Source: Pseudomonas violetae (lineage in GTDB: Bacteria; Pseudomonadota; Gammaproteobacteria; Pseudomonadales; Pseudomonadaceae). Taken from it: a DNA stretch of 64,000 nt. The position numbers were made by a program, and so were the translations under genes. The stretch is from contig NZ_JAKNRW010000005.1 of assembly GCF_023072615.1 (NCBI RefSeq), positions 124,001 through 188,000 of the forward strand. Reading direction: 5' to 3'. The notes under the pieces are model-generated. The model had not been told where the DNA came from. It did not search any database and saw nothing but the letters and a program-made list of their open reading frames with translations. Positions 44,859 through 54,327 of the stretch are shown piece after piece; within the stretch, counting starts at the first letter, position 1; every line of letters begins with the position of its first letter.

Positions 44859-47099
44859 ATGTTCGCGCCTATCACCCGTTCCATGACTTTAACCCTTGGC
44901 CTGTGCAGCGTTGCACTCAGCCCATACGTGCTCGCTGACACCGCCACTGAAAAGGCTCCGGTCGCCGGCGCCCTTGAGCTGGCCACCACCAGCGTCACCG
45001 CTCAGGGCCTGGGCAACAACACCGAGAACAGCCAGTCCTACACCACCGGCGCCATGAGCAGCGCTACTCGCCTGAACCTGTCGATCAAGGAAACCCCGCA
45101 GTCGGTTTCCGTGGTCACGCGCCAGCAAATGGACGATTTCAAACTCACTTCGCTATCCGAAGCCATGCGCCAGACCACCGGCATTGTGGTGCAGCACAAT
45201 GACTCGGACAGGGTCAATTATTCCTCCCGCGGCTACTCGATCAACAACTTCCAGGTTGACGGGATGCTGAACACCTTCAGTTATATGAAGTCCGACTCCG
45301 ACACAATCATCTACGACCGCATCGAAGTCGTGCGCGGCGCCACCGGCCTGACTACGGGCGCTGGCGATCCATCCGCCACCATCAACATGGTGCGCAAACG
45401 CCCCACTGCGCAATGGGAGGCCAAGACCGGCGTCAGCGCCGGCAGCTATGACAATTACTACAGTTACGTGGACGTAGGCGGGCCGCTGGCCTTTGACGGG
45501 CGACTGCGCGGCCGCAGCGTGCTGGCTTACCGTGACAGCGACTCGTTCCGCGACAAATACTAGCAGCAACGGGAAGTCGGTTACGGTGTACTGGAGGCCG
45601 ACCTGACTGATGACACCACGCTGGCGGTGGGTTATGACTACCAGAATAAACACGTGCAGGGCACTTCCTGGGGCACGGTGCCCTACTGGAATGCCGACGG
45701 CAGCAAAGCCAACCTCGGCCGTTCAACCAACATGGCGACGTCCTGGAGTTCCTGGCCGATCAAGGACCAGACCGCCTTCGCCAATCTGGACCATCAACTG
45801 GGCGCTGGCTGGCACCTCAAGGCAGCGTACACCCACCGCGAGAGCGACACCGACGGCAAGATCTACTACGCCGGTGGCGGCTTCCCCGAACCTGATCGTA
45901 GCGGCATGATCGCCAACGTCAGCCACATGATCGGCACACAGAAGATGAAAGCCTATGATTTCAACATCTCCGGCCCTTATATGCTGCTGGGACGCGAACA
46001 TGAACTGATGATCGGTTATGGCGAAGCCGAGCGTAGCGAGAAAAATCCCTACACCGTCGACGGCCCCCTGGTTTCGGACTACGCCAACGTGCCGGACTGG
46101 AAGTACATGGGCAACATTGGCAAATTCACCGACACCGTCACCAGCCTTACCGGATCAAGCGGCAGTACTGAGCAGAAAGCCGGTTATCTTGCGACCCGCC
46201 TGAGCTTGACTGACGAGTTGCACGCCGTACTCGGCAGCCGATACGGCAACTGGACATCGTCAAGCACCACCAACAGCTATGACGCCAATGAGGTGCTGAG
46301 CGGCACTGAAGTGACCAAACAGCAACACAACGACATGTGGACGCCTTACGCCGGTCTGCTCTACGACATCACCCCGCAGTACACCGCATACGTCAGCTAC
46401 ACCGACATCTTCAAGCCACAAACCAATCGCGATGCCAACCGCAAGTACCTCGAACCGGTGGTGGGCAGCAACTATGAACTGGGGGTCAAGGGCAGCCTGC
46501 TTCAGGATCGGCTCAACCTCGCTACTGCGTTGTTCTGGAGTGATCAGGATAACGTCGCCGAGCTCGACGATTCGGTGCCACCGGATCCGGTGACCGGAGA
46601 GGAGTTCTACAAGGCCAATGGCAAAGGGACCAAGGTCCGGGGTTTCGAAGCCGAACTGTCAGGCGAAGTGATGCGCGACTGGAACATGACCGCCGGTTAC
46701 ACCTATACCCACTCGGTCAATGGTGAAAAGAATCGCACCAATACCACCGCGCCACTGAACATCTTCCGCCTGTCCACTGCCTATCAGCTTCCAGGGGACT
46801 GGCATGCGCTGACCGTGGGCGGCGCGCTTAACTGGCAAAGCGAGATCTACCGCGCCGCGAGTCGGCCGGTGGGGCGCAACGCCGCAGGTAATGTCATCAC
46901 CCAGCGTACGAGCATTCGGCAGGACGCCTATACCCTGGTCAACCTGATGTCACGCTACGCGTTCGACCAGCATCTGTCGGCCTCGCTAAACGTGAATAAC
47001 CTGTTCGACAAGAAGTATTACGAAAACGTCGGCTTCTACAACGGCAACTACTGGGGCGACCCACGCACAGTGACCCTGAGCCTGGATTGGAAGATTTAG
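44859..47099 (+). pseudogene. TonB-dependent siderophore receptor interrupted by an in-frame TAG
   Basis: A 747-codon frame encodes an FpvA/FhuE-like outer-membrane receptor, but codon 235 (45561-45563) is TAG. Both sides are in the same frame and read as one protein: plug domain with ETPQSVSVVTRQQMDDF and VRGATGLTTGAGDPSATINMVRKRPT before, barrel strands and C-terminal FYNGNYWGDPRTVTLSLDWKI after. The TAG sits before CAGCAACGG and is explained by one CAG-to-TAG change. There is no N-terminal signalling domain, so no surface-signalling sigma factor is expected. It may be a recent pseudogene, an amber-readthrough gene or a sequencing error. AAGGAG and a Fur-like site lie upstream. Confidence 0.85.
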
Positions 47100-47136
47100 A
47101 TGCTGTTAATTCTCAACTAACGGAATCGTCGGATAC

Positions 47137-47171
47137 TGCCCTTTCGACATTGCTTCATGGACGAAAGGGCA
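47137..47171 (+). terminator. Hairpin after the receptor gene
   Basis: TGCCCTTTCG (47137-47146) and CGAAAGGGCA (47162-47171) are perfect 10-bp inverted repeats with a 15-nt loop, 37 nt after the receptor stop. No T run follows, so it may be a weak terminator or an mRNA 3' stabiliser. Confidence 0.45.
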
Positions 47172-47198
47172 CCCGAAACCTGTAATGGGAGGCACTCC

Positions 47199-47261
47199 AT
47201 GAAATGTACGGAAGATCAGACCGCACAAATGACGGAGCACTACAAACAATCACGAACTTGA
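47199..47261 (+). CDS. Possible 20-residue peptide
   Basis: A 20-codon frame starts at ATG 47199 with a strong GGGAGG sequence 7 nt upstream, and ends at TGA 47261. It encodes a polar peptide (MKCTEDQTAQMTEHYKQSRT). No homology is recognised. It may be a small protein or the remnant of a longer gene; supported only by its ribosome site. Confidence 0.25.
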   Translation: MKCTEDQTAQMTEHYKQSRT

Positions 47262-47306
47262 GGCTGTGTCGCGGGAGCCTGCTCCCCCGCCACGCCTGAT
47301 TCAGGT

Positions 47307-47798
47307 TTACAGCGCCTTTGTCCAAAACAACATGCGACCGTGGGCCGGATCGAACATTCCCGCAGCAAATCCGAATTTGCCATAGGACGCCTGGGCAACG
47401 GCATTGCCCTCCAGGACCTCCAGGGTGATCTTGCAGCAGCCACGCTGGCGGGCGATATCCTCGACCTTTTGCAGCATCCTCTGGCTCAACCCCAAACCGC
47501 GAAATTTCTTCACCACGGCGACGTCGTGCACATTGACCAGCGGCTTGCAGGCAAATGTCGAAAACCCTTCAAAGCAATTGACCAGACCGGCCGGTTCACC
47601 GTCGACGAAAGCGAGCACACTGAACGCGTTTGGCCGCTTGGCCAGTTCTCCCGGGACTTGCTCCAGCACATCGGCTGGCAGGGCATGCCCGCCACCCATT
47701 GGGTCTTCGGCATAGTGGTTCAACACCACGCTGATGGCCTCGGCATGCAGTGCATTGGTGTAGCTGGCCTGTAGTACAAGAATTGCTGCGGATTCCAT
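47307..47798 (-). CDS. GNAT family N-acetyltransferase
   Basis: A 163-residue acetyltransferase. The acetyl-CoA binding region is VHDVAVVKKFRGLGLSQRMLQKVEDIARQRGCCKITLEV, with the R-G-x-G-L loop, followed by AQASYGKFGFAAG typical of motif B. The ATG at 47798 is preferred because GAGG lies at proper spacing; an ATG two codons earlier is also in frame. Substrate unknown. It is in a minus-strand run with the DinB and zapE genes. Confidence 0.85.
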   Translation of the reverse strand: MESAAILVLQASYTNALHAEAISVVLNHYAEDPMGGGHALPADVLEQVPGELAKRPNAFSVLAFVDGEPAGLVNCFEGFSTFACKPLVNVHDVAVVKKFRGLGLSQRMLQKVEDIARQRGCCKITLEVLEGNAVAQASYGKFGFAAGMFDPAHGRMLFWTKAL

Positions 47799-47895
47799 TT
47801 CCATCCTCGATCACACGTGAAGTTGCTGCAGCTGAATCTACCAAGGGTGATCGCAAATCAAAAGGACTGCAACGCCGTGCAGGTGCAGTTGCCAT

Positions 47896-48477
47896 TCAAT
47901 GCCCCCAGATCAACGCCTCGGTCCACCCCAGTTCGGCAAAGTCCTCAGCGCGTAAACCGGCCTCCCCCGCGCAGAAAAACTCGTCCAGCTGCGGCGGCTC
48001 AACCGAGGTAGCGCTGAGCATTGAATGGACTTGCCCGCGATGGTGAATCTGATGTTCGAACAAGTGCGAAAGCATGCGCAAACGGCTGTCATGCTGCGGC
48101 GTTTCACGGGCAATGGTGACGATCTTGCCCAGATCGCCATCACGCATCTGCTCGCAATAGGCGATCAGCCTACGGTCCACCAGCGCTTGTTCACGTTGAA
48201 GCTCGGCCGTCGTCGCACAGGGGGCATGCCCCCTGAAGAACACCTGGCAATCGGGATGCGGATCATCGCTGCGCAACTCGCGCTCTAGCGCATCCACATA
48301 GAACCAGTCGCAGGTCAGAATGTGGTTCAACGTTGCCGTCAGACTCGGGAAGAAGCTGACCCGTGGTGCCGCCAATTCGCCCGGGCTCAGACGGCCCCAG
48401 GCTTTGGCGAGCCGGTAATTGGCCCAGGCGTTTTGATAAGCCATGGTCAGCAGATGATGCGACAGCGTTTGAGACAT
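47896..48477 (-). CDS. DinB family protein
   Basis: A 193-residue four-helix-bundle protein of the DinB/YfiT-like superfamily, probably a metal-dependent transferase or hydrolase. The three metal-ligand histidines are visible: one in SLTATLNHILTCDWFY and two in SHLFEHQIHHRGQVHSML. GGGAGGCGAGG precedes the ATG. It follows zapE by 18 nt on the same strand, so it is probably cotranscribed. Some relatives use thiols such as glutathione; this is not shown here. Confidence 0.87.
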   Translation of the reverse strand: MSQTLSHHLLTMAYQNAWANYRLAKAWGRLSPGELAAPRVSFFPSLTATLNHILTCDWFYVDALERELRSDDPHPDCQVFFRGHAPCATTAELQREQALVDRRLIAYCEQMRDGDLGKIVTIARETPQHDSRLRMLSHLFEHQIHHRGQVHSMLSATSVEPPQLDEFFCAGEAGLRAEDFAELGWTEALIWGH

Positions 48478-48495
48478 GGCCTCGCCTCCCGGTTG

Positions 48496-49614
48496 TCAAA
48501 CCTCGGCAAAACGTTGCAACTGCATTTCCTGTAGCCGACTGAATGTGCGGCGGAATGGGAATTGCAAATAACCCTCAGTGTAAAGCGCAGCCATGGATAC
48601 CTGCGCCTCGAGATACAGCGGCACCTTGCGGTCGTAGCACTCATCGACCAGCGCGATGAATCGACGCACGCCGTCATCATGCACCGACAACTGCGGTAAC
48701 TCGCGGTCACCAGCGGCCACTCGCACGACCCCATCTTCAGTGCCCCGGGCAATGCGTCCGGTACGCTTTTGCGCACTGAGGTTCGGCAATTCACTCAATA
48801 CAATAGCCTTGAAGGTATCGCATAGGACCATGAAATCCATCGCAGCGAAGGGTTGCTCGCACAGGTCGGCGTACCGACACCAGAGGACACTCTTACTGGC
48901 CTGTACCACCTTCAGCAGACGGTGACCGACCGCGATCGGCTCGCTGGAGATCGACTGACCGAGGGTCAAAGCCCTGAACACTTCGTGCAGGGCACTGGAC
49001 TTGCCAGGCTCTGCCACCCAGTAGCGCTGCAGCCCTGTACCGGGGTGCAAGCGGTGATCTTCAGCGCCATCCACTGCGATCACCTGCATATGCTGTTTGA
49101 TCGCCTTGATGGCGGGCACGAACCGGTCGCGGTTGAAACCGTCGGCATACAGGTCGTCCGGGGGCAGATTGGAAGTGCACACCACGACCACGCCCTGCTC
49201 GAACATTACCTGAAACAAACGCCCGAGGATGATCGCGTCGCCAATGTCATTGACGAACAGCTCATCAAAGCACAGCACCCGAACTTCTTCGGCGAGTTCC
49301 CGGGCCAGGGTTTTCAGCGGGTCCGCAGTACCGGTCAGTTGAAAGGAACGTTGGTGCACCCAGCCCATGAAATGATGGAAATGCTGACGCCGGGCCGGGA
49401 TTCGCAGGCTCTGATAGAACTGATCCATCAGCCAGGTCTTGCCGCGCCCCACAGGGCCCCACAGGTAAACCCCGGTCACGGGCGCGCGATCCTCGTGCAA
49501 GGCCTCGAAGCATTTCTGCAGGGCCCACACGGCGTGTTCCTGGGCTTCGTCCTGAACGAAGCCGTTTTGTGCGATAGCCTGCTGCCAGGCGCTGAGCGGC
49601 GAGTCGATGGTCAT
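48496..49614 (-). CDS. zapE: Cell division protein ZapE (AFG1-like ATPase)
   Basis: A 372-residue AAA-type ATPase associated with the Z-ring during constriction. Walker A is VYLWGPVGRGKTWLMDQFY, Walker B is VRVLCFDELFVNDIGDA, and sensor-1 is VVVVCTSNLPPDDLYADGFNR. GRRQHFHHFMGWVHQ-type sequence between them is typical of the family. No Shine-Dalgarno is evident at ATG 49614. Because pseudomonads can carry a second ZapE-like gene near the ribosomal protein cluster, this may be a paralogue. Confidence 0.87.
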   Translation of the reverse strand: MTIDSPLSAWQQAIAQNGFVQDEAQEHAVWALQKCFEALHEDRAPVTGVYLWGPVGRGKTWLMDQFYQSLRIPARRQHFHHFMGWVHQRSFQLTGTADPLKTLARELAEEVRVLCFDELFVNDIGDAIILGRLFQVMFEQGVVVVCTSNLPPDDLYADGFNRDRFVPAIKAIKQHMQVIAVDGAEDHRLHPGTGLQRYWVAEPGKSSALHEVFRALTLGQSISSEPIAVGHRLLKVVQASKSVLWCRYADLCEQPFAAMDFMVLCDTFKAIVLSELPNLSAQKRTGRIARGTEDGVVRVAAGDRELPQLSVHDDGVRRFIALVDECYDRKVPLYLEAQVSMAALYTEGYLQFPFRRTFSRLQEMQLQRFAEV

Positions 49615-49734
49615 GCGCGCCAGTATGCCATGGGCGCTCAGGCGCTAGCTGCAGGCCAACACAAAAATGCCTTGACGCAAAACGGCCCGGCTCGGTCTGC
49701 TGGCGCAACTCGCGCGGTCAGAGGTGCCCCGGTG

Positions 49735-49765
49735 CGGCGATCGCGAGCAAGTCGGCGCCTACAAC
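49735..49765. repeat. REP-like arm at the 3' end of the agmatinase gene
   Basis: GCGATCGCGAGCAAGTCGGC (from 49737) continuing to GCCTACAA matches one arm of the local REP family. It overlaps the last codons and stop of the minus-strand agmatinase gene (49759). Confidence 0.5.
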
Positions 49766-50724
49766 GCGCCGACGACTTTATGCCTGGCCGCATAGAGGCA
49801 AAGCATTTCCATCGCCAATGTCGCCGCAGCCAGTGAAGTGATCTCCGCGCTGTCGTAGGCCGGAGCGACTTCGACCACGTCCATCCCCACCAGGTTGATT
49901 CCGCGCAAGCCGCCGAGAATTTCCAGCGCCTGAACCGTGCTCAAGCCACCGCATACGGGGGTGCCGGTGCCAGGTGCGAATGCCGGGTCCAGGCAGTCGA
50001 TATCGAACGTCAGGTACACCGGGTTATCCCCCACCCGGGCGCGGATGGCCTCGACAATCGACTCGCAACCGCGTCGGTGTACCTGGCGTGCATCCAGTAT
50101 GGCAAAGCCCATGGCATCGTCATTGGTCGTTCGCAAACCGATCTGCACCGAGCGCGACGGCTCAACCAGGCCTTCCCGGGCCGCATGCCAGAACATCGTG
50201 CCATGGTCGACACGCTGGCCCTCTTCGTCCGGCCAGGTGTCGCTGTGGGCGTCGAAATGGATCAGCGACAGCGGGCCATGTTTACGCGCATGGGCCTTGA
50301 GCAGCGGATAGGTGACGAAATGATCTCCACCGAAGGTCAACATCGCGCTGCCCGCCGCGAGAATACGCTCTGCGTGGGCCTCAATGCTTTGCGGTATCGA
50401 GTGCGGCACGCCGTAGTCGAAGGCGCAATCACCGAAGTCGACCACCGCCAGATGGTCGAATGGATCGAACGCCCAAGGCCAGTGGCGTTCCCAGGCGATC
50501 CCGGCAGACGCTGCACGAATGCCTCGCGGACCGAAACGAGCGCCGGGGCGATTGCTGGTCGCGGTATCGAACGGCACCCCGCTGACTGCCACGTCGACTC
50601 CCCGCAGATCGCGGCTGTAGCGACGACGCATGAAACTGGTGATACCGGCGTAGGTGCTTTCTGCGGCGGTGCCGTACAGGCTGTCGCGGGTCATGGCCTG
50701 ATCGTTCGACAATGGAGCGTCCAT
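49759..50724 (-). CDS. speB: Agmatinase SpeB
   Basis: A 321-residue ureohydrolase. The manganese ligands are in SFGGDH-type FGGDHFVTYP, HFDAHSDTW and YLTFDIDCLDPAFAPGTGTP. GVPFDTATSNRPGARFGPRGIR is the family N-terminal signature. The sequence tracks E. coli agmatinase closely in motif spacing, more than guanidinobutyrase or guanidinopropionase. It hydrolyses agmatine to putrescine and urea. The start at 50724 (MDAPLSN) is chosen; the frame is open 47 codons upstream across the divergent promoter. A LysR-type gene starts divergently at 50833. Activity on another guanidino compound remains possible. Confidence 0.87.
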   Translation of the reverse strand: MDAPLSNDQAMTRDSLYGTAAESTYAGITSFMRRRYSRDLRGVDVAVSGVPFDTATSNRPGARFGPRGIRAASAGIAWERHWPWAFDPFDHLAVVDFGDCAFDYGVPHSIPQSIEAHAERILAAGSAMLTFGGDHFVTYPLLKAHARKHGPLSLIHFDAHSDTWPDEEGQRVDHGTMFWHAAREGLVEPSRSVQIGLRTTNDDAMGFAILDARQVHRRGCESIVEAIRARVGDNPVYLTFDIDCLDPAFAPGTGTPVCGGLSTVQALEILGGLRGINLVGMDVVEVAPAYDSAEITSLAAATLAMEMLCLYAARHKVVGAL

Positions 50725-50832
50725 CTCGTATTCCTTGTTTTGACGTCTACGGAGTGACGCCAGAATGCGCGATCGAATACATTGGACAAATATCAAGTTT
50801 GTTGTCCTGACATTATCAAGGAGTAATGTTTG

Positions 50833-51735
50833 ATGCTTGGCCAACTCCACGACCTCGACCTGCATCTATTGCGTCTGTTTGTGCGCGTGGTCGAGTGCGG
50901 TGGTTTCAGCGCCGCCCAGGGCGAATTGGGCTTGAGCCAGTCGAGCATCAGCCAGCACATGGCCAAGCTTGAGACCCGGCTGGGCTATCGGTTATGCAGC
51001 CGTGGCAAGGGCGGATTTAAGGTCACGCCCAAGGGCCAGGAACTGCTCGGCGCGATACGCAGCCTGTTCGAGTCGATCGAAACCTTCCGCCATCAATCCA
51101 ATGGCGTGGCAGGGCGTTTGATTGGTGAAGTGCGAGTCGGGTTGTCCGAAGCGCTCGATCAATCGGTGCTGCAACGGGTGGCGGAGGCGATACGGCGCTT
51201 TCGCGAACGCGACGAGTCGGTGCGCATCGAACTGATCAGTGCGATGCCCGGCGAAATGGAAAGACTGCTGCTGCAACAGCGCCTTGACCTTGCCATCGGC
51301 TACTTCTCCCTGGCGCAACGCGCGTTTGACTACCGTGAGTTGTTCAGGGAAGCCCAGCAGCTGTACTGCGCCTCGGGCCATCCATTGTTCAGTGCCGATG
51401 CACCGGTCGACCAAGCGCTACAGGCCAGTGATCGCGTGGACCACCCCTACCGTTTCCTGCGTAGCGATGAACCCTTCCTAGGCACGCGCTGTTCGGCGCG
51501 CTCAGAGCAAGTGGAAGGCACGCTCGCATTCATTCTTTCGGGCAGGCACATCGGTTATCTACCCTGCCACTACGCCCGAAGCTGGGAGGACAAAGGCTTG
51601 TTGCGCGCGGTGCAGCAGGACGGAATGAGTTTCGACGTGGCGTTTCAGCTCGCCCGCCATCGCGCGCAGTTGCCGGGGGATGCGCAAAAGGCGTTCGAAG
51701 AGGATCTGCTGGCAGCGTTCAAGCCCTGGAATTGA
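50833..51735 (+). CDS. LysR-family regulator divergent from agmatinase
   Basis: A 300-residue LysR-type regulator. The HTH is at the N-terminus (LLRLFVRVVECGGFSAAQGELGLSQSSISQHMAKLETRLGYRLC), with the effector-binding domain from about 90 to the end. AAGGAG lies 9 nt before ATG 50833. It probably controls the divergent agmatinase gene across a 108-nt spacer and perhaps the downstream permease; both are inferred from position. Confidence 0.88.
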   Translation: MLGQLHDLDLHLLRLFVRVVECGGFSAAQGELGLSQSSISQHMAKLETRLGYRLCSRGKGGFKVTPKGQELLGAIRSLFESIETFRHQSNGVAGRLIGEVRVGLSEALDQSVLQRVAEAIRRFRERDESVRIELISAMPGEMERLLLQQRLDLAIGYFSLAQRAFDYRELFREAQQLYCASGHPLFSADAPVDQALQASDRVDHPYRFLRSDEPFLGTRCSARSEQVEGTLAFILSGRHIGYLPCHYARSWEDKGLLRAVQQDGMSFDVAFQLARHRAQLPGDAQKAFEEDLLAAFKPWN

Positions 51736-51854
51736 TGTTCCTGTCACTGGGGGGCAGCAGGTTTTCTGTAACCCTTGGTTACTGTTTCTCGAGCTTTCTG
51801 GCATCCTGCGCCTCCATTTTCTGACCCGGCCCGCCTTTCGGCACGAACATCACC

Positions 51855-53327
51855 ATGACCGCCTCTGAAAAAGCCCCTGCTATGCGCAACAACGACCTGA
51901 TCTATGGCCTCAACGATCGCCCCCATCTCACCGCCACCGTCTTCGCCGCCTTGCAGCACGTACTGGCGAGTTTTGTCGGCATCATCACCCCCACCCTGAT
52001 CATGGGCAGCGCCCTGGGCCTGCAAAGCGAAGTGCCCTACCTGATCAGCATGGCGCTGTTCGTTTCCGGGCTGGGCACGTTCGTCCAGGCTCGACGCTTC
52101 GGGCCGATCGGTTCCGGGTTGTTGTGCCTGCAAGGCACCAGCTTCTCCTTCATCAGCGTGATTCTCAGCGCAGGTTTCATGGTCAAGGCCCGCGGCGGCG
52201 GCACTGATGAAATCCTTTCGACGATCTTCGGTGTGTGCTTTTTCGCGGCCTTCATCGAAGTGGTCTTGAGCCAGTTCATTGGCAAACTGCGGATGCTGAT
52301 CACTCCGGTCGTCACCGGCACCATCATCACACTCATGGGCCTGTCGCTGATAAAGGTCGCGATGACCGATATCGCTGGCGGTTTCGGTGCTACCGATCTG
52401 GGTGGCGCCCATCACCTGGCGCTTGCCGCATTGGTGCTGGGGACTATCGTGGTGCTGAACCGGGTCGACGTGCCATTCCTGCGCCTGGGTGCCATCGTCA
52501 TCGGCCTGACCCTTGGCTACTTCGTGGCCTGGCTGATGGGTGACGTCAGTTTCTCAAGCATGCCCGACGTGCCCTTGATGAGCGTGCCGGTGCCGTTCAA
52601 ATATGGTTTCAATTTCGACTGGGTCGCGTTTATCCCGGTGGCCGTGATCTTCCTGGTGTCGCCGCTGGAAGCGGCAGGGGACCTTACGGCCAACTCGATG
52701 ATTTCCCGGCAACCGGTCAAGGGGCCGATCTACATCCGGCGGATCAAGTCCGGCCTACTCGCCGACGGACTCAACTCGGCCATGGCCGCCGTGTTCAACA
52801 GCATGCCCATGGTGACCTTCGCCCAGAACAACGGGGTGATTCAGCTGACAGGCGTGGCCAGCCGCTACGTGGCGTTTTTCATTGCCGGCCTGCTGGTAGT
52901 GCTGGGGCTGTTCCCGATGATCGGCGCGGTGTTGCAATTAATGCCCAAACCGGTGCTCGGCGGCGCTGAGTTGGTGATGTTTGGAACCGTGGCGGTGGCC
53001 GGTATCAAGATCCTCGCGGAGGCCGGCCTGCACCGACGCAATATGCTGATCGTGGCGATTTCCCTGGGCATGGGCCTGGGCGTTGCGGCAGTTCCCCAAG
53101 TGTTGCGCGAGTTGCCCTTGGCGCTGCACAACATCTTTGAATCGCCGATCACTGTCGGCGCGTTGTGCGCTATCGTGCTGAACATCTTCCTGCCCGAAGA
53201 ATTTATCGAACTGGAGGAAGACGATTTTGACCCGGAAGCCTCGATCCTCCAGGTCATGGAAAACCCTGATGTTGCGGCCAAGGGTGAACCGGCAACCGTC
53301 GCGGCGGTCGCACAGTTAAACCGCTGA
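51855..53327 (+). CDS. Nucleobase:cation symporter-2 (uracil/xanthine-type permease)
   Basis: A 490-residue membrane transporter of the NAT/NCS2 family, with about 14 hydrophobic segments. Typical features are LQHVLASFVGIITPTLIMGSALGL in helix 1, PIGSGLLCLQGTSFSFI, and SPLEAAGDLTANSMISRQPVKGPIYIRRIKSGLLADGLNSAM with the substrate-site Glu. It imports a purine or related base with protons. The start is ATG 51855; the Met ten codons later is possible. It lies 119 nt after the LysR gene, so it may share control with agmatinase as part of nitrogen scavenging; that link is inference. Confidence 0.88.
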   Translation: MTASEKAPAMRNNDLIYGLNDRPHLTATVFAALQHVLASFVGIITPTLIMGSALGLQSEVPYLISMALFVSGLGTFVQARRFGPIGSGLLCLQGTSFSFISVILSAGFMVKARGGGTDEILSTIFGVCFFAAFIEVVLSQFIGKLRMLITPVVTGTIITLMGLSLIKVAMTDIAGGFGATDLGGAHHLALAALVLGTIVVLNRVDVPFLRLGAIVIGLTLGYFVAWLMGDVSFSSMPDVPLMSVPVPFKYGFNFDWVAFIPVAVIFLVSPLEAAGDLTANSMISRQPVKGPIYIRRIKSGLLADGLNSAMAAVFNSMPMVTFAQNNGVIQLTGVASRYVAFFIAGLLVVLGLFPMIGAVLQLMPKPVLGGAELVMFGTVAVAGIKILAEAGLHRRNMLIVAISLGMGLGVAAVPQVLRELPLALHNIFESPITVGALCAIVLNIFLPEEFIELEEDDFDPEASILQVMENPDVAAKGEPATVAAVAQLNR

Positions 53328-53385
53328 CACGACTTGAGGGCTGAGCCGGCGGCGGTTCAGTCCTTTACCTGAAGAGAGCCTGTCC

Positions 53386-53859
53386 ATGCGTAGTATTCAC
53401 GCCGTTATCCTGTCCTTGCTGATGCTCTCCCTGAGCGCCTGCGCCCTCTTCCCCAATCGCGACCCGGTCAATATCAACGTGGTGGGTATCGAGCCCCTGC
53501 AGGGCCAGGACATGGAAGTGCGTTTTGCGGTGAAAATCCGTGTACAGAACCCCAACGAGAGTCCCATTGACTACAACGGCGTGGCCCTGGACCTTGAGGT
53601 CAATGGCCAGCCGCTCGCCTCGGGCGTGAGCGATCAGACGGGCTCGATCCCACGCTTTTCGGAAACCGTGCTGACCGTACCCGTCAGCGTTTCGGCGTTC
53701 TCGGTATTGCGCCAGACCCTGGGGCTCAGCCAGACGCAGACACTGAACAACCTGCCCTACGTGCTGCGTGGAAAACTCGCCGCAGGCTTGTTCGGCACCA
53801 TGCGTTTCGTCGATAGTGGCAAGCTCAGTTTGCCGGGGACGACGTCCGGCACCTGGTAA
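53386..53859 (+). CDS. LEA type 2 / WHy-domain lipoprotein
   Basis: A 157-residue exported lipoprotein: signal with lipobox LSAC (Cys 20). The mature part is a single WHy/LEA-14 beta-sandwich domain (INVVGIEPLQGQDMEVRFAVKIRVQNPNESPIDYNGVALDLEVNG). Related proteins are linked to desiccation and stress in plants and bacteria. It is probably anchored to the outer membrane. AAGAGAG precedes the ATG. Its function in Pseudomonas is not established. Confidence 0.87.
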   Translation: MRSIHAVILSLLMLSLSACALFPNRDPVNINVVGIEPLQGQDMEVRFAVKIRVQNPNESPIDYNGVALDLEVNGQPLASGVSDQTGSIPRFSETVLTVPVSVSAFSVLRQTLGLSQTQTLNNLPYVLRGKLAAGLFGTMRFVDSGKLSLPGTTSGTW

Positions 53860-53912
53860 CGTTGACTCAGCGGCCTCGCGAGCGTGAACAGTTCGTAAAG
53901 CCAGGCTGCAGC

Positions 53913-54164
53913 CTACTTGGCAGCCATCAGCCGATTGACTTCACTGCGCACCATGTTGGCAAATTCCGGGGGTGACATGGCGTCGAGTTCGGAGCGGACC
54001 CATTCGGACCATTTACCTTTGCGTTTGGCGCGCTCGCCAAACAACCGTGCGGCCTCGCCCTTGGCTTTGCCCAGGTTGCTTTGCCAGAGGTCGAACAGAC
54101 GGGATTTTTCATCTTCTAGCGCGGCGCGCTCGGAAAGGGGTTTGTCGGCCAGATTGAAGCTCAT
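53913..54164 (-). CDS. Conserved hypothetical protein
   Basis: An 83-residue, highly charged, helix-rich protein without signal or membrane segment (SERAALEDEKSRLFDLW, RAKRKGKWSEWVRSELDAM). The sequence has balanced Lys/Arg and Glu/Asp. AGGT lies before the ATG. I do not recognise a domain; codon use and composition support a real gene. It is divergent from the DUF883 gene. Confidence 0.65.
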   Translation of the reverse strand: MSFNLADKPLSERAALEDEKSRLFDLWQSNLGKAKGEAARLFGERAKRKGKWSEWVRSELDAMSPPEFANMVRSEVNRLMAAK

Positions 54165-54327
54165 GGGGTTTACCTGCTGTGTAAATTGGCGACATCTTAC
54201 ACCCTGGTAGGAAATGTCCTGCGCTGGATTTTCGCGCGCATCCCATCTTCCCGCTAAATCCCTGCAACTTTTCCTACCGCTCTACACTCCATTGTTCACT
54301 GTCTATCCATCAGCAAGGAGTACTTCA

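Noticed and set aside
51744..52415. 223-codon minus-strand frame opposite the purine-type permease
   Set aside because: Acidic, His/Gln-rich shadow composition over a clear transporter gene.
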